This document shows, one piece after another, positions 1 through 9,014 of a DNA stretch of 64,000 bases. Made by a program: the position numbers and the translations under genes. The stretch is from Bdellovibrionales bacterium (lineage in GTDB: Bacteria > Bdellovibrionota > Bdellovibrionia > Bdellovibrionales > UBA1609). The notes under the pieces were generated by a model. It had not been told where the DNA came from, made no database searches, and worked only from the letters and a program-made list of their open reading frames with translations. Location: contig DAIDIG010000002.1 in the NCBI GenBank assembly GCA_027459485.1, forward strand, positions 248,001 to 312,000, given 5' to 3'. Positions within the stretch are counted from its first letter, which is position 1. Each line of letters begins with the position of its first letter.

Positions 1-194
1 GGCAGTACTTCTTTAGCGTCGAATGAACCGAGCATTCGATCCAATATGATCATTTGAATGGGGCTTGATTTCTGAATCTCATCAATGAGCGCCGGCTGAT
101 TGCTAATATGATCCACACTAAAGCCTTGATCATTCAATGCGGCAATAAGGTGATTCGCGATTCGCACATCATCTTCTACGAGCAACAATTTCAT
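1..194 (-). CDS. Response regulator, receiver domain (N-terminal part, runs off the window)
   Basis: Reading leftward from an ATG at 194, the translation opens MKLLLVEDDVRIANHLIAAL and continues to an ILDRML segment. This is the beta1 acidic pair (EDD) and the beta3 phospho-acceptor Asp of a CheY-like receiver domain. Family knowledge suggests an OmpR-type two-component regulator phosphorylated by a sensor kinase, but the output domain lies outside the window. It is divergent from the polysaccharide synthase gene starting at 388. The 193-bp gap is A+T-rich and could hold both promoters, so regulation of that locus is possible but not shown. Confidence 0.85.
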   Translation of the reverse strand, partial: MKLLLVEDDVRIANHLIAALNDQGFSVDHISNQPALIDEIQKSSPIQMIILDRMLGSFDAKEVL

Positions 195-387
195 CGAATT
201 CCCATCTAAAGGTAGGTGGTCCGCAAGTTAAATCTAAAAATTTTTTTATCTGTGATCAATTCGAATGCCTCAATCGGCTCGAAACTAAAAAAATATTTAT
301 CTTCGAAATGAGGTTCAAAAAAGCTTTAGCTTCGGAACACGATACACCCTTCACCCGCGGCGGCCGTATCGGGTATTTTAAGAATAG

Positions 388-1656
388 ATGGTTCATGTTT
401 TAGTCGCTGCCTTCAAAATAATTCCGCTGCTCTTGAGCTTCGCCTGGATTTTCGGCGCCGTTATTTTTTACTGGAATCGCGAGCGAAATTCTCCCGCAAT
501 CCCGGTCGAAACTAACATTCTACCGCCGATTTCAATTATTGTCCCGTGCCATAATGAAGAACTCACGATCGCTAATACAATCGCCGCTCTCGATCGGCTG
601 CAATATCCGGAATTTGAAATCATTGCCGTGAACGACGGGTCGAGCGACCACACCCAAGCGGTGCTCGAAAATTTGGCCCTAAGTCAGCCGCGGATGCGTG
701 TCATTAACGTAGTTCGAAACAAAGGTAAAGGCGCGGCTCTCAATGTCGGGATAGTTTCGAGCCGTTATGATCACGTCGTGTGTATAGATGCTGATTCGGA
801 GCTGGATCCTTATGCTCCGCGATGGTTGATCCCGCATTTGACTCAAAACGCGAACGTGGCAGCCGTCACAGGTAACCCGCGCGTGAAAAATAGAGGGACT
901 CTCGTCGGTCGCATACAAGTCGGCGAATTTTCGGTTTGTGTTGGCATCATTCGACGCTACCACCAAGTGATCGGCAAACTAGGGACAATGTCGGGCGTTT
1001 TAATGGCATTTAAGAAGCGCGCCCTTTTTGATATCGGTCTTCTCGACACGGACTGCATTACTGAAGACATCGCTGTGACCTGGAAGCTGCAACGAGCCGG
1101 CTGGGATGTTCGATTCGAGCCGCGAGCTCTCTGTGACGTTTTGATGCCCGACACAATCAAAGGTCTTTGGAAGCAGCGGGTGCGTTGGGCCAGCGGCGGC
1201 TTCGATACAATGATTCGAAATCTCGAGATCGTTTTCTGGCCGAATGCCTGGGCCTTAAAGGTTTTATACCTTGAATACTTTCTCTCAGCTTTTTGGACAT
1301 TCACGGTCCCGGTTCTTGTTATTGTCGGGCTTATGTTGCATCACCACGGCGTTTCGCTTTTGTCGCAGTGGTTTTCGCCCTGGGGGTGGACGGTATGCTT
1401 GACCGGCCTATTCAGTGCATTGATGTTTATCGCCGGCTTTTGGATGCACGAGAGGTACGAAAAGGGCGTCGGCAAATTTGGCTACTGGGCCATTTGGTAT
1501 CCGTTTTTGTACTGGGTGTTGAACGGCGCGGCGTTTTTGGTGAGTGTACCCAAAGTGTTATTTGGTAAACGAGTGAAGTTTAGTACGTGGATCAGCCCCG
1601 ATCGAGGAGTTTTAAGCTATGAAAGCATGCGACTTAAAAGAATTGCGACCGAATAA
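388..1656 (+). CDS. Processive family 2 glycosyltransferase, PgaC/hyaluronan-synthase type
   Basis: This 422-residue membrane glycosyltransferase has an N-terminal TM segment (about 10-28), then a GT-2 domain: IVPCHNEE near 51, VNDGSS near 81, the DAD metal-binding motif at 134-136, TED at 225-227 and QRVRW at 263-267. Further TM segments lie at about 285-312, 335-352 and 370-390. QxxRW marks processive synthases that polymerise and export a polysaccharide (PgaC, HAS, cellulose synthase). The following 150-aa gene overlaps it and looks like a PgaD partner, which favours a poly-N-acetylglucosamine-type product, but PgaA and PgaB are absent here. There is no clear Shine-Dalgarno. A weak promoter-like pair ends 8 nt before the ATG. 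Confidence 0.85.
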   Translation: MVHVLVAAFKIIPLLLSFAWIFGAVIFYWNRERNSPAIPVETNILPPISIIVPCHNEELTIANTIAALDRLQYPEFEIIAVNDGSSDHTQAVLENLALSQPRMRVINVVRNKGKGAALNVGIVSSRYDHVVCIDADSELDPYAPRWLIPHLTQNANVAAVTGNPRVKNRGTLVGRIQVGEFSVCVGIIRRYHQVIGKLGTMSGVLMAFKKRALFDIGLLDTDCITEDIAVTWKLQRAGWDVRFEPRALCDVLMPDTIKGLWKQRVRWASGGFDTMIRNLEIVFWPNAWALKVLYLEYFLSAFWTFTVPVLVIVGLMLHHHGVSLLSQWFSPWGWTVCLTGLFSALMFIAGFWMHERYEKGVGKFGYWAIWYPFLYWVLNGAAFLVSVPKVLFGKRVKFSTWISPDRGVLSYESMRLKRIATE

Positions 1657-2071
1657 GACCCGAGTGTTCATCGAGCATGGGCTGACACTCGCCATTTGGT
1701 CGTTTTGGTTCGTGAGCTTAGTCACAACGATCGAAAATTGGCATTGGGTCATTCAATGGTGGGCCGGCTATTCACCGACCGCAAAAATTGAAATGCTCGC
1801 CGCCGCCGCTGTTTTTGTCGCGTTGTGCATGAGCTGGAAGTGCAACCTCGGCTCAAAAAAGGTAAAGTTCGGTGCCCCTAAATTGGACCCGTCAGCGAAA
1901 ACAAAATGTCTCGAGCTGTTCGGTTGGAGCGAAGAGGACCTCAAACTCGCGCAAAACTCGCGTTTGTTTGATTTACACGGACCGAGCGACAGCATGGCGA
2001 GTCTCATTCGTGTTCCGCAACCGAGCGCGATTGTTCGCGAGGCCGAAGAAATCGCGGCTCAACACGGCTAA
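1619..2071 (+). CDS. PgaD-like small membrane partner of the polysaccharide synthase
   Basis: This 150-residue protein has two hydrophobic helices (about 27-45 and 58-78), a basic stretch after the second helix, and a soluble C-terminal tail. Its start lies inside the last 38 bases of the synthase gene and follows a good GAGGAG site at a 9-base spacing, so the two are probably translationally coupled. PgaD has the same size and two-TM plan, and with PgaC it forms the c-di-GMP-responsive synthase. Assignment rests on topology and position rather than a sequence signature. A different synthase-associated membrane protein is possible. Confidence 0.6.
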   Translation: MKACDLKELRPNKTRVFIEHGLTLAIWSFWFVSLVTTIENWHWVIQWWAGYSPTAKIEMLAAAAVFVALCMSWKCNLGSKKVKFGAPKLDPSAKTKCLELFGWSEEDLKLAQNSRLFDLHGPSDSMASLIRVPQPSAIVREAEEIAAQHG

Positions 2072-2079
2072 TGGTTACA

Positions 2080-2258
2080 GCAATCGGCAGCAAGATATTT
2101 TCAAAACCGGCCCGTAGGTTTGAAAGCGGTAAATTACCAAGCGTGTAAGTGATTTCACTCGCGAGCTCTGCGTGACGGTAGGGTTGCCACTTCAGCATAT
2201 GCAAAAATCCGAGCGCGTAGCTGTCGACGCGCGAGCGGTGGCCGCTCCAAAGGCTAGC
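2080..2258 (-). pseudogene. Possible remnant of a leftward gene in the 2072-2418 gap
   Basis: The 347-bp gap between the PgaD-like gene and the repeat lipoprotein has no convincing intact gene. On the minus strand a reading frame with protein-like composition runs without a stop and includes segments such as RVDSYALGFLHMLKW and ELASEITYTLG. It lacks a recognisable start: an in-frame TGA lies just upstream and the first ATG is internal. It could be a decayed gene fragment, for example of a kinase- or enzyme-like protein, or chance. Nothing else is recognisable in the gap. Confidence 0.25.
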
Positions 2259-2418
2259 TCAACACAGCAAAATATGAGCACTCGGAACATAATTGCAGAT
2301 TGTCGGCCGGTCGCATAAGAAGCAAGTCTATTTTCAAATCACGTTTTTGCCGGCCCTTTGGCCTGCGACCAGGGCGCCAGGGCTCCAGTAAAACCCAGAA
2401 AAATCCGTTAGATAAACT

Positions 2419-5400
2419 ATGAAGCGGTGGTACGTTTTGCCCTTTGCTCTGCCTCTATTTGCGTCGGTTTTGCTCACCACCGGCTGTGGCAAGCTTTGGT
2501 TTTCGTTTACGATATCGGGCTCACTTGCCCCATATGGCCAGGCTACACAAATTGTATTTACTCAAGAGCCCTACAATGAGACGGCATCGGGTTCTGAAAT
2601 TCCGATTCAGGTTACAGTCGAAGATGCTCAAGGTCGCACCGTTTTCGGTGGCCCTGATTCGACCGCGCAAATCTCGATTGCCCTCACAAGCGGCATTGGA
2701 CCACTTAACGGCACAACGACCCTGAGCGCTGTCAACGGTGTGGCTAACTTTGTTTATAAAGGCATGAATATCGCGACACTCGGTTCAGGTGACGTCATCA
2801 CGGCGACAAAAGCCGACGAAACTGCGCAAGGCGGTGCCTCAACACTCACGCAAGCGAGCACGGCGTTCACTGTGACATCAAACAATTCTTGGTTTGGCGC
2901 GACGGCGACGGCGAAGTGGCTCACGACGGGTGGGCAATCAGCTGCTGGCCTTGGTGACGGGATGATGAATTATCCGGATGACACCTTCGTGGATAGCTCA
3001 GGCAATCTTTACGTTGTCGACAATGGCAATGCGCGCATTTTAAAATTCAACTCTTCGGGTGTCTATCAGGGTTGGATCGGTGTTGTCGGCGCGACCCCAA
3101 CTGGCGGGGCTGCGGGTTGTACAACCACCACTTACCGTGGCATGACTCCGGGTTGGTGCAAGGGTGGCTACGGCACAACCGCCTACAGTGGTTTTCTCGG
3201 AGTCTGGGGCGACGGCACTTATCTTTACGCGCTTGCATATCCGAACGGGAGCGGCGGTGCATCTGCAATCTTTCGATTTAACGCATCAACCGGCGCTTAC
3301 ATGGGCTGGACAGGTCTATTCACCGGTACAACAGGCGAACTCTCAAATCCTTACAACGGAGGCTGCAATACGCTTGCAAGCGGCAGCGTCACGCCAGGTT
3401 GGTGCGTTGGCGCTGAAACTTGGGGCATTGGACCAGGCAGTACGAACGGGGCCTTCAGCAATGCGACTGGTATTACGGGTGATGGCACTTACCTCTATGT
3501 CGTGAACTCCGGTGATTCAAACAGCAACGATATCCAAAGAATAAATGCTTCGACCGGCACCGCAGCCGGTTGGATCGGCAATATAGGTAACGCGGGTGGT
3601 GGCACGTGCGGCAGCGCAGGTAGTTTCACGAGCGGGTGGTGCACGGATGCGACAGCGACGCCTCAAGATTCAGGCACGATGGACGGGTCGCTTAACTTTT
3701 GGGGTGTGCCTGGTGGAATTGTTTATGACAGTATCACGGCAAGTCTTTATGTGACGAATTCAGACAGTTACACAATTAACAAGTACACGGCGTCAACCGG
3801 CGCGTTTGCTGGCTGGGCGGGAATGGTGAATACGACCCCAACCGGTGGCGATGCGGGTTGTACTTCGACGACAACTGGCAACCCAACTCCTGGATGGTGC
3901 ACGGGCGGCAGTGCGCAAAGTACGACTAGCATCGATGGCCTTTACTACCCACAAGCTATCTCAACCGACGGAAGTTATCTGTACATTTTAGACAAAGACA
4001 ATCGCGTTGTGCGCTACCTAATGAATGGCACCTACGATGGCTGGATCGGCGCGATTGGCAATGCCGGTGCCGGCACGTGTGGCAGTGTCGGCACGTACAC
4101 GTTTGGATGGTGCACAACAGCCAGCACTCAGGCTGAATCTGGCACGGGTGATGGGATGCTTTATAACGCCAGCGGCTTATTTGCAGACTCCTCTGGCAAT
4201 CTTTGGGTTGCAGATTCAAGTAACAATCGGGTCAGCAAATACACGGCTTCTTCTGGTGCATTTGATGGTTGGATCGGAGCCGAATCGGCCGCAACCGCTG
4301 GTTGGCAAACCGCCTACTCAGACACGGCCGGTGCGGGCGATGATAATTCTTTTGCAACCACTATCGCAGGCATCTACACGGACGGCACAAATCTTTATAT
4401 TTCAGACGCAAATCGAATTGAAAATTTCGCACTTTCAACTTTAACTTTTAACGGCTGGGCCGGCGAAGTTTTGCAAACACCAACGGGCGGGACATCAGGT
4501 TGCACTTCAACTGCCCCGGGTAGTTTAACTCCTGGGTGGTGTACCGGCGGCTACGCACAAATCGATACGAATATCGATGCGGACCAATACGGCGACACTA
4601 GCAACTGGTCGAGTATTTATGCCGACGGAACCTACATCTATGCGCCACACTGGAATACTCAAGTGAACCGATTCAACGAATCAACGGGTGCTTACGATGG
4701 ATGGATTGGCGTTGTCGGTACTACTCCAACAGGTGGCGCTTCGGGCTGCACGAGCGCGAGCATTGGTAGTGTCACCCCCGGTTGGTGCACCGGAGGAGCC
4801 TCAGAAGCCAGCACGGGCGGTGGGGGATTTGTTGCCGTTGCTGGCGTTTATTCTGATGGTAGTTATCTCTATGTTGTCGATTACTTTCGCATCGAGAAAT
4901 TCAATGCTTCAACCGGTCAGTTTGTCGGCTGGATTGGGCACATCAACACTTCACCGACAGGCGGCGCATCTGGTTGCGCAGGAGCCACGGGTCAAACACC
5001 GGGGTGGTGTACTGGCGGCAGTGCCACAGGGTCAATCGACGGCCTCGGTGGTATGTCGGACGCATACGGGGTCACAGGAGACGGAACTTATATTTATGTC
5101 GTTAATAATGAAACGGTAGATCGCTATAATGCGGCAACAGGCGCATTTGCTGGTTGGATCGGCGTTGCAAGTACTCCTGGAGGTACTTGCACCGGTCTCA
5201 CCAACCAGTTTAACGGCGGTTGGTGCTCGGGCGGAACTCCCACATCAAGCCACTATGGTGGCAGCCCAGATGGTATCGGCGCCGTCGACGGCGGTTCATC
5301 GATTTATACCGACGGTCATTATCTTTATGTCGCGAACAATCAGTCGGCCCAAAACACTTCTGGCGGTTACATTTCAAAATACGTTCTCGGAACAGGGGCC

Positions 5401-5634
5401 TTTGTTGGTTGGAAGGGCGAAATCTCAACTACTCCAACAGGCGGAGACCCCGGTTGTACAACAGCGTCGGTCGGGACCTTCACACCTGGTTGGTGTACTG
5501 GCGGCGTTGCAAATTCACAAGGCGACGATATTGTTGGAGCATTCATCAATGGCCCCGAGGAAATTTACGGTGCCGGAGATTTCATATACGCCGTCGACCA
5601 GGGGCGCTACCGCATCGACAGGATTGGAAAATGA
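2419..5634 (+). CDS. Large lipoprotein with eleven Cys-paired NHL/propeller-like repeats
   Basis: This is a 1071-residue exported lipoprotein: a hydrophobic signal, then LTTGC with the probable lipidated Cys at residue 23. Residues about 40-155 resemble a bacterial Ig-like (invasin/Big) domain. From about 185 to the end, eleven imperfect repeats begin their GW(I/A)G motif near residues 218, 296, 384, 465, 541, 617, 679, 761, 837, 912 and 997. Each has a DGxYLYVVD strand, an FNASTGAFxGW strand, then PTGGxxGC and TPGWCTGG, so ten of eleven carry two Cys. The strand pattern resembles NHL/propeller blades, and the Cys pairs probably form intra-repeat disulfides in the periplasm or outside. Function is unknown. 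Its neighbour is a GH5-like lipoprotein. Confidence 0.85.
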   Translation: MKRWYVLPFALPLFASVLLTTGCGKLWFSFTISGSLAPYGQATQIVFTQEPYNETASGSEIPIQVTVEDAQGRTVFGGPDSTAQISIALTSGIGPLNGTTTLSAVNGVANFVYKGMNIATLGSGDVITATKADETAQGGASTLTQASTAFTVTSNNSWFGATATAKWLTTGGQSAAGLGDGMMNYPDDTFVDSSGNLYVVDNGNARILKFNSSGVYQGWIGVVGATPTGGAAGCTTTTYRGMTPGWCKGGYGTTAYSGFLGVWGDGTYLYALAYPNGSGGASAIFRFNASTGAYMGWTGLFTGTTGELSNPYNGGCNTLASGSVTPGWCVGAETWGIGPGSTNGAFSNATGITGDGTYLYVVNSGDSNSNDIQRINASTGTAAGWIGNIGNAGGGTCGSAGSFTSGWCTDATATPQDSGTMDGSLNFWGVPGGIVYDSITASLYVTNSDSYTINKYTASTGAFAGWAGMVNTTPTGGDAGCTSTTTGNPTPGWCTGGSAQSTTSIDGLYYPQAISTDGSYLYILDKDNRVVRYLMNGTYDGWIGAIGNAGAGTCGSVGTYTFGWCTTASTQAESGTGDGMLYNASGLFADSSGNLWVADSSNNRVSKYTASSGAFDGWIGAESAATAGWQTAYSDTAGAGDDNSFATTIAGIYTDGTNLYISDANRIENFALSTLTFNGWAGEVLQTPTGGTSGCTSTAPGSLTPGWCTGGYAQIDTNIDADQYGDTSNWSSIYADGTYIYAPHWNTQVNRFNESTGAYDGWIGVVGTTPTGGASGCTSASIGSVTPGWCTGGASEASTGGGGFVAVAGVYSDGSYLYVVDYFRIEKFNASTGQFVGWIGHINTSPTGGASGCAGATGQTPGWCTGGSATGSIDGLGGMSDAYGVTGDGTYIYVVNNETVDRYNAATGAFAGWIGVASTPGGTCTGLTNQFNGGWCSGGTPTSSHYGGSPDGIGAVDGGSSIYTDGHYLYVANNQSAQNTSGGYISKYVLGTGAFVGWKGEISTTPTGGDPGCTTASVGTFTPGWCTGGVANSQGDDIVGAFINGPEEIYGAGDFIYAVDQGRYRIDRIGK

Positions 5635-5687
5635 AATATGGCTCAAACTTTGCAATTTAATTTCGGATAGGCGCCGAGGGGGGATTA

Positions 5688-7217
5688 GTGCGTTTACACG
5701 TTCGTAAATCTGTCAAATTTTTTGCTACTGTTATAGGGCTAGGCACTTGCACGGTTTTGTTTCAAAATTGTACATCAGCATTTCGCAGCGGCTCGAGTTT
5801 AACGAGTGCGAGTTCCGCAAATTCGACAAACCCCGTAAATCTAACGGCTACACGACCATCATACAATACGGGCAATGGGTTCTTCGTTCTAAACGGCAAC
5901 ATTTACGATGCCAATGGCAACGAGTTTCGCGCTCGTGGCGTGGATCGCACACACTATGACTCGTACTCACAAGCCGGTATTGCCAACAGCCACGCCAATG
6001 CGGTTCGAATATTCATTAGCACCGACGAGACGGCCGCAATCGTCGCTCAAATGGTTAATATAATTCAAACTCAACATATTGATGAAAAAGAAGTGCCGAT
6101 CGTGACTGCTGCCGATACTCCAACCGGTACCGCGACAAGCTGTAATACAAGTCCGACCACATTGAGCGATGCTGTGGCATATTGGACATCGACGGCCAGT
6201 AGTTGGACTGCGCTAAACAAATACATAATCGTCAATATTGCAAATGAATGGGGGCCCGCAAACAGTACAGTCTGGCGTGACTCGTACATCAGTGCGATTG
6301 CATCAATGCGTGCGGCTGGATATTTAGGGCCACTCCTCATTGATGCTGGAGGCTGCGGTCAAGACGAAGCCGATCTCGAAAATTACGCGGCGGCCGTATT
6401 TAATAGTGACCCACAAAAAAACATTATTTTTGCCTATCACATCTATGGCGGGACCAACGATGAGTCGGCTTCGATCAAAAGTATTCAAAAAGGTAACCCG
6501 ACCGTCTTAACACTTACGAGCGCAGCCTCGTGCCACCCGTTCTCATACAGCGGCAGCTGCTTCACTGGCGGCAATAACTGGAATGGCATTACTTCTTACG
6601 ATGTGTCGGGCGCGCAAGGTATGACCCAACTCAATGGCGACCAATCGTCTGCAGCAAACAATATCGGTGGAACGGCTGGTAACTGGACAATCACTTTAAA
6701 CGCCGACAGCACAAACTGGCCGAACTATACTGGTGGCGGCACGATCGTTGACTACAATGGCAACTACGCTCTTAGAATCGCACGGCTTGCGACGCTCAGC
6801 AAGACGACCGGCGCTGCTGTTCTTTTATCTGAATTCGGACCTGGTCGAAACATTGGTCCAAGCCCCACGCTTGTCACTCCCGAAGAAATAATGTCGGCAG
6901 CTGAGGCCAACAATCTCGGTTGGCTCGCGTGGGCGTGGGACGACAATGATCTTGCCAACAGTCAGGCAGATAACAATTGGTTTAGCATGACCTACAATAT
7001 CGGAGCATATAACACGAGTTCTGATCTCACAATTTTTGGCCAACAAATTGTCGAAGGTTGTGTGAATCCAGCACCCGGCGGATGTGGTTGCCCCGATTCG
7101 CCATTACCGCCGATGACGACAATTGATCCGACTTGCCAAGGCACACCAATTCCTATTTATTCTGAATATGGACTCAAATCGCTCGCCAACCCTGCCTCGA
7201 TCTTTTTGAGTCAATAA
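5688..7217 (+). CDS. GH5-like glycoside hydrolase lipoprotein
   Basis: This 509-residue exported protein starts at GTG after a six-G run. An atypical FQNC lipobox (Cys28) follows the signal segment, then a Ser/Asn-rich linker. The catalytic domain has VRIFIS near 107, IVNIANEWG with the probable acid/base Glu187, FAYHIYG near 248, and LLSEFG with the probable nucleophile Glu382, as in GH5 clan-A TIM barrels (cellulase/mannanase type). About 100 residues rich in Gly, Asn and Thr separate HIYG from the nucleophile strand and look like an insertion. The C-terminus is Cys/Pro-rich. Substrate is unknown. It lies 53 bp after the repeat lipoprotein, so the two are probably co-transcribed. Confidence 0.8.
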   Translation: MRLHVRKSVKFFATVIGLGTCTVLFQNCTSAFRSGSSLTSASSANSTNPVNLTATRPSYNTGNGFFVLNGNIYDANGNEFRARGVDRTHYDSYSQAGIANSHANAVRIFISTDETAAIVAQMVNIIQTQHIDEKEVPIVTAADTPTGTATSCNTSPTTLSDAVAYWTSTASSWTALNKYIIVNIANEWGPANSTVWRDSYISAIASMRAAGYLGPLLIDAGGCGQDEADLENYAAAVFNSDPQKNIIFAYHIYGGTNDESASIKSIQKGNPTVLTLTSAASCHPFSYSGSCFTGGNNWNGITSYDVSGAQGMTQLNGDQSSAANNIGGTAGNWTITLNADSTNWPNYTGGGTIVDYNGNYALRIARLATLSKTTGAAVLLSEFGPGRNIGPSPTLVTPEEIMSAAEANNLGWLAWAWDDNDLANSQADNNWFSMTYNIGAYNTSSDLTIFGQQIVEGCVNPAPGGCGCPDSPLPPMTTIDPTCQGTPIPIYSEYGLKSLANPASIFLSQ

Positions 7218-7391
7218 GAAGGTTTGATAGGGTGCCAAATCTCGTCAGCCCAAGTCGCAAATCGAAGGCAATGCGTTGCCGTTCGATTCAAAACACTTGA
7301 AATCGAGCTTAAAGTTCGCTTCGGCACTTGGCTATTAGGCCAAGCGCGGCTTATAAACTTTCTATTCGCCATCTTAGCAAGGGGGCTGGGG

Positions 7392-8165
7392 ATGAAGGGG
7401 ATTTTACTTGCGCTATTCGTATGTTGCGCAAGTTCAGTGTTTGCGTCGTTGCCGACCGCAAGAGTTAGTTCCGGCGACGTGACTACAATTTATACTAAAC
7501 TCGGCGCATTTAGTGTCATGGAAAAGTGGTCAGTTGATCCTGATCCAGGCATGTCGAGCCAAGACGTCTTAGCCGCACACGTTTCTTTTTTGCCGAATCC
7601 AAATACGTTCCCTCAGTGCCATAAGCTCGCCCTCATTCAAGTCGCTCAGGTACTTGGCAATGATATTGGTAGTCAAAATGGTCAGCAGTATGTCTGGAGT
7701 GGCGGCCAAACAAACCGAAATTTTATCGAAACCATTGGGGACCCTGTAAATAATATTGAACCCGGCTTTTTTGTTGATCACGACGCCTCGAAATGTGCGC
7801 CTCACATGCCGTGTTCACCGTATTTTTTAGATTCGTGGCCGTCATTTCCTCCGCCGAATATCCCCTCCCATTATGGTTATGTTTTGGGTCTGCATAAATT
7901 CAAATCGACGTCGCTGACAGACTATCCGAATCATTGGGACGAGGTCATTCAGTACAAATTTGAAACCTGTGTCGTATGTGCCGATCGTCGAACGCTTTAT
8001 CAATGCGTGAATTGGGGAGGGTACCGTCCGTCGTGGGGGCCGCTACCGTTAAAATTTAAAATTTTTCGCCCGAAAGTCGCGCATGTGCCTTCGCCCACGT
8101 TTTTGCGTGCGCTTAAATTGTTCGAGAAGTTTTATTCATTAGCGAGCGACGTCTTGCCAATTTGA
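7392..8165 (+). CDS. Secreted protein of unknown function, Cys-containing
   Basis: I do not recognise this 257-residue protein. The frame is open from 7224, but the ATG at 7392 is preferred: it follows a GGGGG run and gives a clean signal peptide (MKGILLALFVCCASSVFA). The mature part has eight or so Cys, including CVVC and clusters near SKCAPHMPC, which suggests disulfides in an exported protein, and is rich in Pro and aromatic residues. It follows the GH5-like gene in the same direction by about 175 bp and could belong to the same accessory locus. Confidence 0.7.
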   Translation: MKGILLALFVCCASSVFASLPTARVSSGDVTTIYTKLGAFSVMEKWSVDPDPGMSSQDVLAAHVSFLPNPNTFPQCHKLALIQVAQVLGNDIGSQNGQQYVWSGGQTNRNFIETIGDPVNNIEPGFFVDHDASKCAPHMPCSPYFLDSWPSFPPPNIPSHYGYVLGLHKFKSTSLTDYPNHWDEVIQYKFETCVVCADRRTLYQCVNWGGYRPSWGPLPLKFKIFRPKVAHVPSPTFLRALKLFEKFYSLASDVLPI

Positions 8166-8256
8166 TTCTACGCTTTGCTGGCCTGCCAAGCGACCGTCTG
8201 GCCGACGCTCCTTTTTTCTGCCCAAAACTCAAGGGCTACAAAAAAGCGGCATCCTA

Positions 8257-8781
8257 CTATGGGGCCGTCGCATCTTTTTCAACGTATGGGATTCCGGCTG
8301 AAATTGCGAATTGCTTAAAATTTTCAAAAATCGGCTTTCCGACAATTGATTTGCCGCAACTATCAATAAAATCTATTTTATCTGCTTTATCGGTCTCAAG
8401 TGTATAATCTGAATCCTCGGGGCCATCCGCTTCGTAATATAAATTGTAATTCACGGCTTTGATTTTGAACTCGAGAGACCATTTTGCACTTCGTAGGCCT
8501 TGGGTTCTAACCGCGTTGAAGCTTTTGCGGGGGGCTGTTTCGCCATCGGGATACGTGACTTCTACTTTGCCTATTTTACCGAATCGATAGTGCATTGACT
8601 GAATCGGTCCTGTTAGAGGCGATGCGCATAACGATACAGTTTTTTTCGAATCTGAAAGGGAGCATGAAAATAACGTTCTTTCTTTCGCCCCACAGAGAGT
8701 TTGAGCGGCGTTGGCACAAATGGCTAAAAGAAGACTCAACACAATCGTATAAAAGCTAGTTGCCCTGAACGAATATGTCAT
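8257..8781 (-). CDS. Exported protein of unknown function
   Basis: This 174-residue protein has an N-terminal signal (hydrophobic YTIVLSLLLAICANAA). The mature segment begins with CGAKERTLFSCSL and VSLCAS, then a YRFG strand. I recall this pattern from small secreted hypothetical proteins of other proteobacteria, but no function is known to me. The ATG at 8781 is preferred over an in-frame TTG five codons upstream. There is no clear ribosome binding site. It is visibly more A+T-rich than the genes on either side. Confidence 0.65.
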   Translation of the reverse strand: MTYSFRATSFYTIVLSLLLAICANAAQTLCGAKERTLFSCSLSDSKKTVSLCASPLTGPIQSMHYRFGKIGKVEVTYPDGETAPRKSFNAVRTQGLRSAKWSLEFKIKAVNYNLYYEADGPEDSDYTLETDKADKIDFIDSCGKSIVGKPIFENFKQFAISAGIPYVEKDATAP

Positions 8782-8915
8782 GAATTGTGCCGCCAAATCG
8801 CATTAGTTATAGAACTATATTGCGGCCTATTCATGGCTTAGGCAAGGGCATAGCGGGAATTGGTTTTATTCGCTTTCACTAAGGTTTTATGGAAAACTTA
8901 GGAGAGGACGAACTC

Positions 8916-9014
8916 GTGAAAGTCATTTTGGGTCTAGTATCGATACATCTGGAAGAAATTAAGGAATTCTCTAAAGTATTCTTACATTGGGTTGATAGCG
9001 CAAAATCCATATGA
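8916..9014 (+). CDS. Small ORF (32 aa) translationally coupled to the next gene
   Basis: GTG at 8916 follows GGAGAGG at an 8-base spacing and opens a 32-codon frame (MKVILGLVSIHLEEIKEFSK, ending VDSAKSI). An in-frame ATG at 8889 would give 41 residues but has only a weak site. The stop codon overlaps the ATG of the following gene as ATGA. The peptide is amphipathic with a hydrophobic N-terminus. It may be a leader that couples translation, or a small partner protein. No homology is recognised. Confidence 0.45.
   Translation: MKVILGLVSIHLEEIKEFSKVFLHWVDSAKSI

Noticed and set aside
3047-3505. Several ORFs on both strands inside the repeat lipoprotein
   Set aside because: They follow the repeat periodicity of the main frame and have no start signals or domains.
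8162-8407. 81-aa plus-strand ORF
   Set aside because: It lies almost entirely antisense to the more convincing exported-protein gene at 8257-8781 and lacks its own start signal and motif.
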